A stretch of 64,000 nt of DNA from Bimastos eiseni (lineage: Eukaryota > Annelida > Clitellata > Crassiclitellata > Lumbricidae). The stretch lies in NCBI GenBank assembly GCA_959347315.1, contig OY365810.1, positions 32,583,150-32,647,149 on the forward strand, in the 5' to 3' direction. Numbering within the stretch: position 1 is the stretch's first letter; every line of letters starts with the position of its first letter. Made by a program: the position numbers and the translations under genes. Of the stretch, positions 22,785 to 35,730 are shown piece after piece. A model generated the notes under the pieces. It was given only the letters and a program-made list of their open reading frames with translations. It was not told where the DNA came from and searched no databases.

Positions 22785-22924
22785 TTGACTCAATCGCAGC
22801 TACTCATCACTGACTCTACTCTGCTGGCTTTCCCCACCATCCCCTCTCCTCATTTTGCTCCCCAATTTTACGTTTCCCAACTCACTCTGCGCTGCCTTAC
22901 TTTTCTTCCTTCTGACCTCTTAGT

Positions 22925-23290
22925 CTCCTTTTCTTTGTCTTCCATTTTCATTTCTCTCTCTCTCCCTTCCTCTCTCTGTCTCTTTATGACTGTCTCTCTC
23001 CATCTATTTTTCTCTCTCACTCATTCACTCACGCACTCATTCACACACACTCACTCACGCACACACACTCCCACGCGCACTCACTCACGCACTCATTCAT
23101 TCACTCACGCACGCATTAATTCACTCACTCACACACTCAATCAATCGTTCACTCATTCACTCACTCGTTCGCTCGCTCGCTTACTCACTCGCTCGCTCAC
23201 TCGCTCGCTCGCTTACTCACTTTCTCTGTTTCGCTCGTCTCTGTCTCTTTGTCTGTCTGTCTTTCTTTTTCTCTGTCCCACTCTCTCACT
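22925..23290. repeat. (CACT/CATT)n and (GCTC)n low-complexity block
   Basis: Pyrimidine-rich DNA passes into tetranucleotide CACTCATT/CACTCACG repeats and GCTCGCTC repeats. The 180-codon frame across it (Leu/Ser/Thr/His-rich) is not a gene. Confidence 0.9.
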
Positions 23291-23689
23291 CATTCTCTTA
23301 TATCGCACGACTGCATTGACTGGGTGAGAGTATCGTGGGATAGCTGCACCAGTCTTACGTAGGCTCTATGTACCTGCATAGGATTACCTGGAGTCTGATG
23401 AGGCTGCCTTAGCAGATGGAATGACACCGTGGCCCGTGCTTCACACTGCTGTGCGATCCAGTAGCAAATGATGCTGGAGCTGAATAAGACTAGTATCAGC
23501 CGCCGCATGAGATACTAAAGAGAAAGTGATGATGATTCATGAAAACTCAAGGATATACTTTCATCATTATTATCAATCCATATATTTTCAATATTTTATT
23601 TATTCAACCAACCAGATTTCGAGCAGTAACATACTTATATACTCTTTTTTTATACTCGCCTTAAAACTTTTTTAGCCGTGCCGGGGTCT

Positions 23690-23752
23690 GGCGCGCTCCA
23701 GAGTAGTAGCCTGATGGGGCTCTATATAAATTTTCGTAATGAATGATTGAAC
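23690..23752 (+). repeat. Retroelement 3' tail
   Basis: GGGGCTCTATATAAATTTTC followed by GAATGATTGA is of the same type as the tails at 2771, 9845 and 30185. Confidence 0.4.
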
Positions 23753-23902
23753 TATAGGCATATAGGCCTATAATGCATGTAGCTCATAACTTGCAAAAAA
23801 TTTACTTGAGCTTACATTTAATACTTAGGCCTATCAGTCACGCATGCATTGGGTGCATTTAGTTCTGCTTCGTCGTATCCTGTTAAGAGAACGTGTATAA
23901 AC

Positions 23903-23944
23903 ATATATATACTCCTTGGTATATACATACCAAGGAGTATATAT
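23903..23944. repeat. Near-perfect short palindrome
   Basis: The arms ATATACTCCTTGGTAT and ATACCAAGGAGTATAT are exact reverse complements around a 4-base ATAC spacer, with AT flanks extending the pairing. It could form a hairpin or cruciform; no function is assigned. Confidence 0.85.
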
Positions 23945-25689
23945 TCTAAATTACGTGCGCCGGATATGCGCTACAGAAATAACCGAACAAAATAATAATG
24001 TTGAAATATAACTGCGTCCCTCGGTGTTTCATCAAAGCTTTTAGATATGCCTATACGATGCTGGCGGATTTCTGTCGGTGTTCTTGGTCCAGTATAGAAA
24101 TTTTACGAAATTGCGGCTTCCATTACTAGGAGAAATAATTAATTAGGCCTATATTATTGTACGAATTTAATATCTTTTGCGGCGCGTATCACAATATCAT
24201 GTGATGAAGTGTGTTGCCGCAAACTATTAATATTTGTAAATATTTTTATGCATTTATTGCCTATATATATTTTTTTGAGTTCGTTACCTTGTAGATACGC
24301 CAGCTCAAAGAATTAAAATATAGCAAATCCCAGTGCACTTTTCAAATCCATTTTTTTGTTCACAATGATTATCTTGAAATTTGGTATACGCAATAGCAGT
24401 AATACGCATGTTCCGCTCATTATCGTCCGATAGGGAAAGCCGTTAACACATATGCTTCCCTATTAGCTATTCTGATTCTCGAAAACAGCAGTTAAACACC
24501 GTAAGTGCTAAGTAGGTATGTTCTGACGAAGTTAAAAATTTCATTTTATTTAAAAAAATAATTATTTGGTTAAATATTTTAACTTCTTTTATACGGTTAA
24601 AAATGTTGTTTAAATAGTTTTGGTGAATTTTTTCTTTCTTTTGGTACGCAATTGCGCATTTTGCTTCCAAGCAGCGCCGCCACTACTTATTGAACAAATT
24701 AAAAATAATTATTGATTTCGTTGTACCTTTTCAAGTACGCACTAGGCCTTTACAAATTCAATTTCGATCGATGCATTTTTTATTTAATTCGAAGTATTTT
24801 TTACCTTTTACTGTTCTCAAAATTCGAATTGGACTCCCCACCTTCCAACAACTGAGGCGTTGGTCATATTCTGACACAATTCCTATTATATATTTTCGTT
24901 GACCGTATGCGCAAAAGGGGAGTTATGAGTTTATGAAGCTTACAGGTTTCTCCCTATGATGAATTCATCAGCCACATGCGGTTACCATATCTGAATCCAA
25001 CTCATTCTAATATCATTGAATCGTGAGTTGGTCATTTTTAAATAGCATATGCCTACTTGAAAGTTAGGTACGTGCAGAGAACTTCAGCTTATTCGTGAGC
25101 TGTAGGTAATCTAATGCAAGCTGTCAAGTTCTTCATACTTAGCGCTATGATACTGGACAACTTAGCAGCTGGATAGCAGACGAGCGCTGAGCATCTGTTC
25201 TACTATTCTTACCACCCCTATGTTACATCTGGTTCGCATCATCATCCAATGCATGACGATTAAGGTTAGGGTATGAAAACTCATCTTTTCCAGCTTCTTT
25301 AGCAGCCTAAGGCTATCTCCGCCTTCTCTGGTTTTCCTCTCTAAGCGACAGTTGATTATGTATAATGCGCGTATAATCAATATATATAAAGGGCCCTGGG
25401 CCTACTTCTGCGATATCGCTTCGAAGCGTCCATCTATCGATCTTTCTTCACGCGCTCTATAGATTGACGCAATATAAAGCAAATAGACGACATGGTCACC
25501 ATGGAACTCCTGTTAGGACCCGTCTGACATGCGAATAGCGAACACGCAGCTTGTAAAACCTAATACAAACGCGATCTCTTATTTTCTCCAATGTTTACGG
25601 TGTCTTACACTGATTTTTGGATGACATCTTATGATAACGGCTTCAGCCCTTTAAGGAAAAGCTATCGTGACAAATATATTAACTATATA

Positions 25690-25975
25690 TATAAATGCAA
25701 TTCTTCATGAACATCATAATCGTCATTATTATCATCATCGTCATGATATTAAGTAACATCATTATTACTCTATATGCCCAAGATAAACAATGATCCATTA
25801 TTATTATTTTATTATTATTATTATTATTACTATTGTTATTATAGTTATTATTATATTAATATTTTTTTACATTAATTAAGTATTATTTTTTAAACTATTA
25901 TTACTATTATTATTATTGCTATTATTATTATTGCTATTATTATTGCTATTATTATTATTATTCATCATTGTTATC
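25690..25975. repeat. (ATT)n microsatellite
   Basis: Imperfect ATT trinucleotide repeats with ATC interruptions. Confidence 0.9.
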
Positions 25976-26189
25976 GGCGTCATCATTGTGCATTTATTAA
26001 GCGCCACTATATACAGTCCCGGGTAGCAGAGCAAGCGGAGTATCTACTCTAAGATAACGGTTGCTCTGTAGTAAGGAAAAGGCATTCCTCATGAAACTGG
26101 ATAATGGCTCCTCCCCTGCGAGATGGACAGACTTTGGAACCTACCACCTTAACCTCCCAAACAGAGTCATGTTATGAATAGGCTAGTGG

Positions 26190-27130
26190 GAACATTATCT
26201 CAAGAGTTCCGGGTAAAACGGGAAGTGAGACAGGGTTGTGTACTTTCACTATACCACAACTTTTTAGTCTTTTTAATATCCTATAGCAGAGATGGTAATG
26301 AGAGAAGCACTGGAGGGATATGAAGACGGGGTCAGAATTGGCGGCAGGAGAGTGTCCAACTTGCGATATGCTTACGATATCATCTTGCTCGCATGCTCTG
26401 AGGCAAAGCTCCGGAATATGATAGAATGAACGTAGCCAGTAAGAAATTTTAATAAACATGGAAAAAACAAAAGTAATGACAACAGAATCAGCATCATGCA
26501 GAATACAAATCAATAACTACACTTTTGAACAAGTGGGCCTAAATACTTTCTTGTGTCTTGGCTAATAATTAGAGAAGGGTGACAAATGACAATGGGAAAG
26601 AGATAAGATCACGCTTAACAAAAGGATACGGACGGCATAGCAACAGGACTCAAAAAATTTGGCATATTCATGGAATACAGTTAACAACAAAACTCCGATT
26701 GCTGAGGACCCTCGTATGGCCAGTAGCCATACATGGAGCGTAAAGTTGGACGTTATGGAAAGACGAAGAAACAAGAATAGATGCTTTCGAAATGAAGTGT
26801 TTGAGACTTTTCCTATAGGGATATCTTGGAAAGACATGAAGACAAATGAATGGGTGCTGGAAACTGCATCTGTGGAAAGAAAATTCTTTCGTGTTGTAGG
26901 AGAAGCGAAGATGAAGCATTTTGGACATGTTATGAGTAAAGAAGAGGGAGTAATAGATAATATTAAGAACAATAGAGGGTGCTAGAGGAAAGGGAAGACC
27001 AAGAACAAACTGGCTGCATAATATCAGAAAATGGAAGAACCTTTCGACAACACAGATGATGAGGGCTACACAAGAGCAGGCAGAAATGGAGAAGGATTTT
27101 GCATGACGAGGCCTACCTGCGTACCGAAGA
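26190..27130 (+). pseudogene. Decayed LINE reverse transcriptase (RTE-like), catalytic motif mutated
   Basis: The plus strand encodes REVRQGCVLS near the start, then, after a frameshift, EALEGYEDGVRIGGRRVSN and LRYAYDIILLA (26361-26390). It later continues with ISWKDMKTNEWVLE, KHFGHVMSKE and GKGRPRTNW. These are the RT motif B ('RQGC.LSP'), motif C ('YADD') and C-terminal modules of RTE-like non-LTR elements. Motif C reads YAYD (codons 26367-26378), losing the first catalytic Asp. There are several frameshifts and a stop after NMIE. Dead copy. Confidence 0.8.
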
Positions 27131-27675
27131 CGCGGCTAAAGAACAGCAGAACAGATGCGCAATATTGAAAAAGCATCGGTCGATTACTATGAGAAATAAT
27201 ATCATGCCAATAAAATAATGTCAGTGAAGAACATATACTTTTAAGGTCCCTATATAAGGGCCTACAGTGTATAAACCATTAGAGTCTCAGATCTGGAGAA
27301 GGCTCAACCCAGACAAACCTGTATACTTAATTCGCTTAGGCCTATATTAAAAGTCGAATACTCCAATCGGCTGATTACCAGCGTGTCTTCTCAATCGTAA
27401 AAAGCATGCATGATTAATAAGAGACATCGTCGCTTACAACATGTTATTGATCCGGAAGTAACACTTTCATTTGTGCGCTATAAAAGTGCTTGTGGCTCAT
27501 TTATTACCTCTGACAAAGTCTTCTGTCTTCTTCCCTACTGGTTGAAACCTCTGCACGTGATGCAGCAGATGCAGTGCAGCTCCTTGGAATAATCCGTTAT
27601 CCGCTGGATATGGACTCTGTCTTTCTTGGACGTAGACCTATGCTTAACAGCATGATTCTATATAGGCCTGTAGTG

Positions 27676-28624
27676 CAGTGATATTTCAGTTCTAAAAATA
27701 ATTCCCAATTTTCATTCTAAGTCAGTTCTAATGGTAAAATGTCAATTCTAATTCTAGAATTAAAAGATTACTATTTTAAAAATAATTCCAAATTCTGTTC
27801 TAATTCTATTTCTGAAATAATTTCAGTTCTTATTCAAATTCTGAAATAATTTCAGCTATGAATAAAGTTCTAAAATAATTTCAGTTCTAATTCAAGTAGT
27901 GAAATAATTTCACTTTTTATTCAAGTTTTAAATATGATTTCAGTTTCATTTCAAGCCCTATAATAATTTCAGTTTATGTTCCAGTGCTGAAGCTATTTTT
28001 CACATAAGGAATAATATCGATTCAGGTAAAACGATAACATTGCAAAAACACAACAGCTGCTAGACAGTTCCGGCTTGTTACACAACAGCCTATAACATTT
28101 CTTTTGGGACATTGCTAGAAATAAATCATAGGCGTCTTTGTGAATCTGCTGGATATGTGCCATCAAAGCGCTGGAATTCTTGGCTGCTAGCAATGTCCCA
28201 CAAACAACACTGATGACTGTCATGTACAGTGCAGACCAATTTAACCTAATTAAATTCCCAAGCTTAACTATCTTTGTTTCTCCCTGTTACCTCGCGTGAT
28301 GGACTCATTTTCACAGAAACTAAGAAGCACACGATATTTTGTGCATAGCCGAAGATTATCGAACTAGAAGACTCTAGCTCAGACACATGCTTAACGACGA
28401 ATTGTCTCACTTATAGCCTATAGACAACGCACTGCAAAAATAGCACAAAACAATAATTTTCGTTCTGAAATAATTCCTATTCCTATTCCTATTTCCATTC
28501 TCTGCAGCGTATTTCCGTTCTAATTCTATTTTCATTCTCAAATTAATTCCCAATTTTCATTCTTATTCTCGTTAAATTAATAATTTACTTCTAATTCCTA
28601 TTTCCATTAACGAAGATATCACTG
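27676..28624. mobile_element. hAT-type MITE, 949 bp, perfect 8-bp target duplication
   Basis: CTGTAGTG occurs at 27668-27675 and 28625-28632. Both ends read CAGTGATAT inward. The two subterminal zones are made of degenerate TTCTAATTC/ATAATTTCAGTT repeats. The centre (about 28000-28440) is unique and has a 76-codon minus frame without known motif. Confidence 0.88.
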
Positions 28625-29595
28625 CTGTAGTGTATACTGTAAAATCACTGTAACAGGATTGCGGTATATTTCTCTCTCTCCTTGCATATCCATCGCCTCG
28701 GTCTGTGTATAACTATCCCCGAATAGTTCTGCTAGAAATAGTGGACAATGGGCAAAATGGAGGAGGACGAGGCGGTGATGAGGTTCTCGCATAATTTTGC
28801 GATTTTAGCAATTAACCCGAATGACATATTGAAAATACGTGAAATCTTCTATTATTGTGTTTTCGTTTATTGAAATAGAAATATCGCTGTCAAGACGCAG
28901 CGACTTGCAATGCAAGTTCATGATGCTACAGAGGTATCAAACAGTCATTGAGTTTACCACAATCCTAACTTCGTGAAAGGTTCAGTCCGTGGGGACCGTG
29001 GACGCTTAGGGGACCTAAGGTTGTCAATAATAGATGTTTTATCTCGCATTTTCTGACTAAATCTTACAACAGAAATAGCAAATCTTACCGTACAATTTAT
29101 GGAGTGGCGAGCGTGAAGAGGATCCTATAGGCTTAATCATTGATAGAGAATAGTGGGATGTCGTTAGGAACTGATGACGATTGTGGGCTTGTGGCAGCAT
29201 AAAGTTATGATCATTACGACTACGGCGATTGGGACGCATCTGGTTATGATGATAAAGACTATGGCGATGAAGATGCTGTTATTGCTGATTATTATGATAA
29301 CAATGATTATGTTGATGATAAAATACGCGTTGATTGTCGGCACATCGACGTTGTTTTTTTGTCGGGAGATATACATGTATAGGCCTACATGTAGTCGCTT
29401 CGAAAAGGATTTAGCGTATAACTCTAATGCGCTGTAACTCTGAAAAAATTCAGGGACTTATATAATTATCAGGCTGTGAATAGAGGACAATACATGAACA
29501 AGAACGCAAGACGGCGACGCCCATGCAAACTGGCAGTGGTCGATTAATTTGAAATGGGATCAGATTGTATTGTTGTAAGGGCAGTACTGTTGAAC

Positions 29596-29636
<41 letters not shown>
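29596..29636. repeat. (AT)n microsatellite
   Basis: About 20 AT units. Confidence 0.95.
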
Positions 29637-29640
<4 letters not shown>

Positions 29641-30184
29641 TAATTCGGAAGAAACGCAAGCGCATGCGCAGATAGGCCTACATCAGGGCAGAAGAGATCT
29701 ATTTTACGCGGCAACATGGTTTAAAGCCTTATGTATAGATACTGTTATACAGAACCCACATCTATTATATGCTCGTGAGCTATAGAATTGGTTGATAATT
29801 ATTATAAGGAATTAATGAATAGATAGGTATACTGACACTGCGATCAATATATATTGTGCTTTGATATTCCTACCAACATTAGCTTAGGTAGGCGCGCCTA
29901 TGCGAGCGCATAATATATGCATGCATGTAGGCCTATGCATGTATGCATATGACTGTATTGTTTGTGCTATGTAGATATATATATATGTATGTATGCATGC
30001 ATAGGGCCTATATGTAAACATGCATGTATTTGTGCATGCAATGCCATGCATGTTGTTATAGACTTTTGCACAATTTGCTCATTAAAATAAATGTATACAT
30101 GCATACATGCGTACAATCATACATACAGATATACTAGTGTACATAGGCCTACAGATAATAATGTACATAGACCCTGCAGCTTAT

Positions 30185-30252
30185 CATTAACGAGCGCCTC
30201 TCAGTAGATATCTTTAAGTGGCGCTATATCAAGTATTTTTGATTGATTGATA
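30185..30252 (+). repeat. Retroelement 3' tail with GATTGATTGA end
   Basis: GAGCGCCTCTCAGTAGATATC, then GTGGCGCTATATCAAG and GATTGATTGA (quoted in parts). Sister of the tail at 9845. Confidence 0.55.
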
Positions 30253-30779
30253 ATACTAGTTGCGGTGTGCCAACCATATTGATCAAATAAACGAAGGTAT
30301 GCAAAATATAGACACAGCAGTTGTAACATTGCTGGCTCATATGTGGTCCATTTGTTACCCATATTTCCATATGGGAGCGGAGATAGAGTCCACTTTTTTC
30401 CTATATATGGAATTCAGTGTACATTTTCCCTTAAGCATTAGGTAGATGTCGTCGCATTTCTACGTTTGTCACTTAGACCATGCAGCTTATTATTAACAAT
30501 GCTGCATACCAATTGCGAATATATTGATCAGTTTCCATTTATTACGTGGGAAATTTTATGTTAAGCTACTGATGTTGATGTTGTACCAACCAACCAAACC
30601 TCCTTCTGATGTTAACCTTTGCCAAGTCCTTCGACCCTACTCCCTAGATGGTAGAGCTTGTCTGTATGTCCGTTATCTGTTGACGGGCCTTCTAAGTGCA
30701 AATTTTTTTGAATTATTTCCATTATTTATGTTTTGTGTCGCTGTATCTGGTCTCTTCGGTTAGTTAAGTGTAACTACTC

Positions 30780-31470
30780 CATCAGTATAATCACTGACCG
30801 TTCTTCTTCGTTCGTTCATGCCGTCTGTCCTTCGTTCCTATCTTCTTTACCCACTTCCTATGCCCTTCCTTCCTCCATTAGGTTTTTCCATCCCCTTCTT
30901 TCGCCCCTTCCTTTCCTTCTTACTTTCTTTCTTCCCTTCCAACCAATGTTCCCTCTAATATTTTGGAGATTGTATGCGCAATATATTAATAAATGTTTCA
31001 CATATTTGTGCGCAGCTCCGAGCTGAGTGCGATGATAAGGTCAGATAGACTAAGAAAAGTTCCTTGTTGTATTGTACGTCATTGCAATTAGCTATCAATT
31101 TATTTGCAATTTCCTATTGGCCGTCTAGTTAAACATTGGTTTACAGTTCATCTTTTAATATTTGTTTTTCCAAAAAAAATCCTCGTGTGCGCTGATTCCA
31201 TGGTGTACGGTCTATGTGCGCGAGCAATGCGCACCGCTTAGAGGGCCCATTGCTTCCAACCCATTTGATTCTTGTCTTCCTTCATTTTTGCCTTTCCTCC
31301 AATCTCTCATTCTCCCTTCCTTAATTCCTCCCTTCGTCCTGTTTTCTGTTCTTCATTCTTCTTTCATTTCCTATTCTTCAATCCTGCTTCCTCTCCATCT
31401 TCTTCTTTCAATCTACTTCCGGTCTGTCTATCTTCCTCTTTTCCTTCCTCCCAGATGTACATCTTTCCAT
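30780..31470. repeat. Pyrimidine-rich (CTT/TCC) low-complexity region
   Basis: Two CTTCC-rich blocks produce Ser/Leu/Pro-rich spurious frames on the plus strand. No gene supported. Confidence 0.7.
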
Positions 31471-31901
31471 CCTCTTTGCATCGTTTGTGTGATTATGGAA
31501 ATGTGAAGTCGTCTTGTTCTTCTGTGTGTTCTTCTATAGATCCAGAACGACCTTAATCGACACCAATCGAGTCTCCGATTGGTCAACCCTCTCTGTTACA
31601 TGACGAAGCCAGCCAATCGGCAATGGCCTTTGATGAAGTGCACGTCACAGAGATTAAAAGAATGGAGAAGAAGGAGAAGACAGTTGGAAGTGGAAGATAG
31701 ATCATGTTGCCTACATTCTGAACGTCTAAAGGTTTCCTGTTGCAAATATCAGGAAGATGTTCTTAATGTAGGCTTCCGTTGTCTGTCGTTGGCGACCTTT
31801 TGACCTCACCTCAGCAAAAGAAGGACAGCTTCAATCGACACCCAAGTGCAAATAGATTTAAACTGCCAGCGAATAAACGTCATCGAGAAGCATGCCGTCA
31901 G

Positions 31902-31924
31902 TTTATATATATATATTATATATG

Positions 31925-31995
<71 letters not shown>
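31902..31995. repeat. (AT)n microsatellite
   Basis: Long AT run with one ATATGTTTA interruption. Confidence 0.95.
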
Positions 31996-32440
31996 TGAGA
32001 GAGAGATTACTGAGAGAGGGTGAAATATTAGATATGAGGGTGATGATTCAAAATGGCGTGGATCAAATTAGAGGGAAAGGAATCGGTAGAGTTCCAAGGT
32101 AGAGCTGGCTGTAGCTTAGGACGATAGTCTGAGAATCAAGGATGGGAGCCATATGGAGACGAATGACTGTTTCTACAAGGTTAAATTAGACTCTCGGCAG
32201 ATTCATGTGCTCTGCATAAGAGTTTTGGCTGTAGCGGGAAAATTGAAAGCGACGTGAGACATGCGGAGATGATAGAAGGAGTTTGAGAAAAGAAGAAATG
32301 TTATAGGGATTGATTGTGGTGGACTGCGATGCCATGGAGTAACGGAGGATGATGTAGCAGAGAATGGAAAAGACGAGAAATGCCCAACGATAGAAACACG
32401 ATATTATGAGAAATTATTGAATGACAAGCAGTACGGACGG

Positions 32441-32495
32441 ATAGACAGACAGACACACAGACAGACACACAGACAGACACACAGACAGACACAGA
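32441..32495. repeat. (GACA/CACA)n microsatellite
   Basis: GACAGACACACA units repeated. Confidence 0.9.
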
Positions 32496-32724
32496 TTAGA
32501 AAAGAACCAGGCAGAATCAACTGTGAATCTGTGGTCTAATGTAGCGACATCTTTAGTTGCAATACGCAAAAGAATCTAAACCAAACGGCATGACAAGAAC
32601 GCATGGGAACCCTACATGTATGTAGGCCCACATGGATTCCATACGAGGCACATAGTCCCATATGGCACCCTTAAGGAATCTATATTGATCCCATCAAACG
32701 TTCAAAGGTATGCTTCTCGATGGT

Positions 32725-33115
32725 GATGTCCTGCATTGGTTGCATCTATAATCCCGCTTCGCATTGAGTTTAGGCTTTGTTTTCTCGTATTGAAATCCGT
32801 TCACTGGACCTCAGTATCTAAGCGACTACTTCACAGAGACACGTTCCTTTGCGTCTTGGCTGTGGCTCGGATCGCTTCAGAAGACCGACTATGCGTACGT
32901 AGGTTGAGGATACGCTTCGGCGATCGCGCCTTTTCGACCGCTGGTCCTAGATGCCGGAACAGTCTTCCACCGCCATCAGATTGGTTGACTCAGTAGACTC
33001 CTTAAAAATCTATAAGCCTTAACTCATTTTCTTGGCAAGGCGTATCCCGCTTAGTGCCCTAGATGCTTGACCACTTTAAAATGCTATATAAATTGCTATT
33101 ATCATTATATTATTT
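32725..33115 (+). pseudogene. LINE (L2/CR1-like) RT C-terminus plus 3' tail
   Basis: The plus frame reads IPLRIEFRLCFLVLKSVH and then RRLRIRFGDRAFSTAGPRC and NSLPPPSDW. These match the post-RT C-terminal signature of L2/CR1-type elements ('R..YK....FK.LH' and 'YGDRAFSVAGPRLWNSLP'). Downstream, 33080-33115 ends with ATGCTATATAAATTGC and ATT repeats, the 3' tail. Only the 3' end is present (5' truncated). Confidence 0.75.
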
Positions 33116-33299
33116 TACTTGTGGCCGGTAGGCATGAAATGATTAGTAATACAGAAACGCCTCAGGTTCTTTTGAGATGATCCGTATATAGCTCTAACGT
33201 GTGACGTCGTTAGTGCACCAACTGTTGAGCTGTTTAAAGAGAGATGACTGGTGCGTTGGCGCGATCTCCAGCCTCGACGTAAATGACAATCGATTTCTG

Positions 33300-34037
33300 T
33301 CTGCATGGACAATCGGTGCGTAGGCCGACTAGCGTGTTCACCTTTAATGACAGGCTGTGGTTGTTTGCTAAGAGGAACGTGTTTGAAGCCCAGAGCAGAA
33401 CGGAAACGAAATACACCGTTGTCAATTGGTCGAATAGGAGCAGGGCAAATGGGTTTTGAGTGGGTGGAAGGAGAAAGGATGGGAAGAAAGGAAAGGCACA
33501 ATACAAACAGAAGTTGGAAAGTAAGGTGATTTAAAGAGTCTAATTTGTATCGCGCCATCGAGATAATGCACTTAAGTCGTCAGACGCAGCCAACCATCTC
33601 CGATCATCCAGGATACTTCCTGTTGCCGAGTCGGTTCCAGATACTTCCTTTAGTCTTCTCTTGGCGCTATAGAAAGCCAGAGATGTTGATTGCCATAACA
33701 GACTGCTTGATCCGCGTCGCAGGGTCTGTGTTGTGTATAATGTATACGTCTGGACTACGCTTCATCTGGCTTATCGCCAAGATGCGTCTGAACTGAGTGC
33801 AAATGCAAGGTCTTCGTTTGGCGGCAGTCCAAGCGGTCCACTTTTATTATGTGCTTTTGCCATGCATGTACACGTATCGGGTTGTAAGAGCGTGTCGAAT
33901 AGCCGCATAAATGCAGAAAACACGAAACTAACATCCTTATCAGGCCTATCTGTTATTTGGACAGACAGCTCTAAGACCCTTGATAATAGCTTCAAAGTCC
34001 TGACGACCACAACTGTAAAAATTGATTGATTGATTAC
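33300..34037 (+). mobile_element. Possible decayed tRNA-derived SINE with (ATTG)n tail
   Basis: A-box-like GTAGGCCGACTAGCGTGTTC and B-box-like GTTTGAAGCCC at 33316-33391 are followed by a long body and ATTGATTGATTGATT near 34020-34034. Boundaries and family are uncertain. Confidence 0.35.
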
Positions 34038-34339
34038 TACCTTCACCGCACTTAAACTACCAAGTATTTCACTTTTTTCCATTTGATAATCCATGCACCT
34101 CAATCATTAATTAACAGAGCAATTTATAATTTGATGTTGGTAATAATTTAACAAAATGAATCAGAGTACAAGAAGTAAGTATTAAAGATTAATTCAAGTC
34201 GCTAAACTGTAGTAATTATTAGTGTTTCAATCATGATTCCATAAATATTAAATATGAGAAACTGCGTTGACACCTGTTTTATTATTTCAAATTCCTGAAG
34301 GTTTCATGGAGTCGACCTCTGGCAAATCGTAAGGTGACC

Positions 34340-34377
34340 CCCATGGGTGTCGCGACCCACAGGTTGAGAATAGCTGG
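34340..34377 (-). mobile_element. Charlie-like hAT terminal fragment
   Basis: On the minus strand: CTCAACCTGTGGGTCGCGAC, a terminus motif widespread in Charlie-type hAT MITEs. The partner end was not identified. Confidence 0.4.
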
Positions 34378-34441
34378 CAAGCTTTTGTTAATCTGAGCAA
34401 AATTGATGGAATATATATGTGCTTCTAATGAGTTGTAGGTC

Positions 34442-34780
34442 CATAGGCGCCGGAATGATTCTGAAAGTGGCATGGCTCAGGCAGAGCCGCAGAGGATTCA
34501 CGAGGGGACGGAGGGGGACTCAGCCCCAAAATTGACAATTAGCTTTCGTAATTTGTTTAACAAGTCCACAAAAAGATAAGTTTAGTTTTTCTAAATTTCA
34601 AAAGTTAGAAATTGGAGAAAGTTTATAACTGGAAATGACCAAAAATATTTCTCCTATAGCCGTTGAGAGATACGAAGTCACTTGCAACTGAATTGATTAA
34701 TTAAGACCAATGTCAAAGTGTCCATTAATAGGAAATAATGGTTGTCAAAGTTGAACATATATAAAGACATACAAACACAC

Positions 34781-34818
<38 letters not shown>

Positions 34819-35730
34819 CACATGCTACACATAGACATATGAATGGAATCGTAACGAATTAACCACATTAACAATCAAATATTTAATCAATAGTGGAGTA
34901 TCCATTTCGTATACAGATTATCTTAACGAAGATGAGACCTAAGAATACTAGAAGATTGTGAAGCTGAGCTCTGTAGAGTCTGTACTTTCTCTTTTGCGAC
35001 GATAAAAGTCATCAACGTGGCTTGCCTAAGTCTCTTGTTAGGTGGACCGCTAGACATAATTACAATTACATTCCTAAACCTAGCTTTGAAATGACGATAA
35101 AAACGCATATTATTCTGTGATACCAAGAAAAGTCTTGCGAGTCGCGAGTGCAAGATGAATTTACTAGCCCATGATCCTGTATAACGTAGGCCATAGCCCA
35201 GTGGTTCCCACGCCTGCTGCCTTTTTTGAGTTGCCCGCCGTCTGGGACCCACTGCTATGGCCTATAAACGTTATGGATGTTGACTCGACTGCAACCGCGA
35301 TGTACTCTAAGCAGGTCACTCAGGTCTGTAGTGGCTATCGCGCTCATGAATAAGTATAACGGGTATAACCTCAAGTCTCAGGTTCTACGGCAGTCTCTGC
35401 AGCTGCTGTTGAGTGAACATTCGACCGCTTGTTGCTCAGGAGCTCTACGGACCTGCTTAGGCTTAGCTGCGGAGACAGTCGTAGTATACGACTGCCTCAA
35501 ACGCTAAGCAGCTGTTAAACCGCTAAACACTATTGAAAATTAACATGGAGTGACTGAATGGCGAATACAAAAAACTTCTCGACAGTGTCCACGTCTCTGC
35601 AGAAAGATGAATGTCCAATTACAGAAAAAATTCTCACAAAAAGTGGCACGGCTCATAGCATTGTGAGCGGTGCCACATTTAAAAGTGGCACGGTTTAGCC
35701 GTTTTACTCAGTTACATTCCGGCGCCTATG
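34442..35730. mobile_element. hAT-type non-autonomous element, 1289 bp, perfect 8-bp TSD
   Basis: The direct repeats TGTAGGTC lie at 34434-34441 and 35731-35738. The terminal inverted repeat CATAGGCGCCGGAATG is nearly exact at both ends. Inside are an (AT)n run (34783-34814), a nested palindrome (35181-35283), and near the right end repeated GTGGCACGG motifs. No transposase is recognised. Confidence 0.88.
35181..35283. repeat. Nested ~100-bp palindromic element
   Basis: ATAACGTAGGCCATAG and CCCAGTGG on the left pair with CCACTGCTATGGCC and AACGTTAT on the right. This resembles a small foldback insertion inside the larger element. Confidence 0.65.

Noticed and set aside
22785..23327. 180-codon plus-strand frame
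   Set aside because: Leu/Ser/Thr/His repeats from CACT/CATT and pyrimidine tracts.
26562..26972. 136-codon minus frame
   Set aside because: Antisense of the LINE RT fragment on the plus strand.
33115..33558. 147-codon minus frame
   Set aside because: Overlaps a decayed SINE-like sequence in antisense; no motif.
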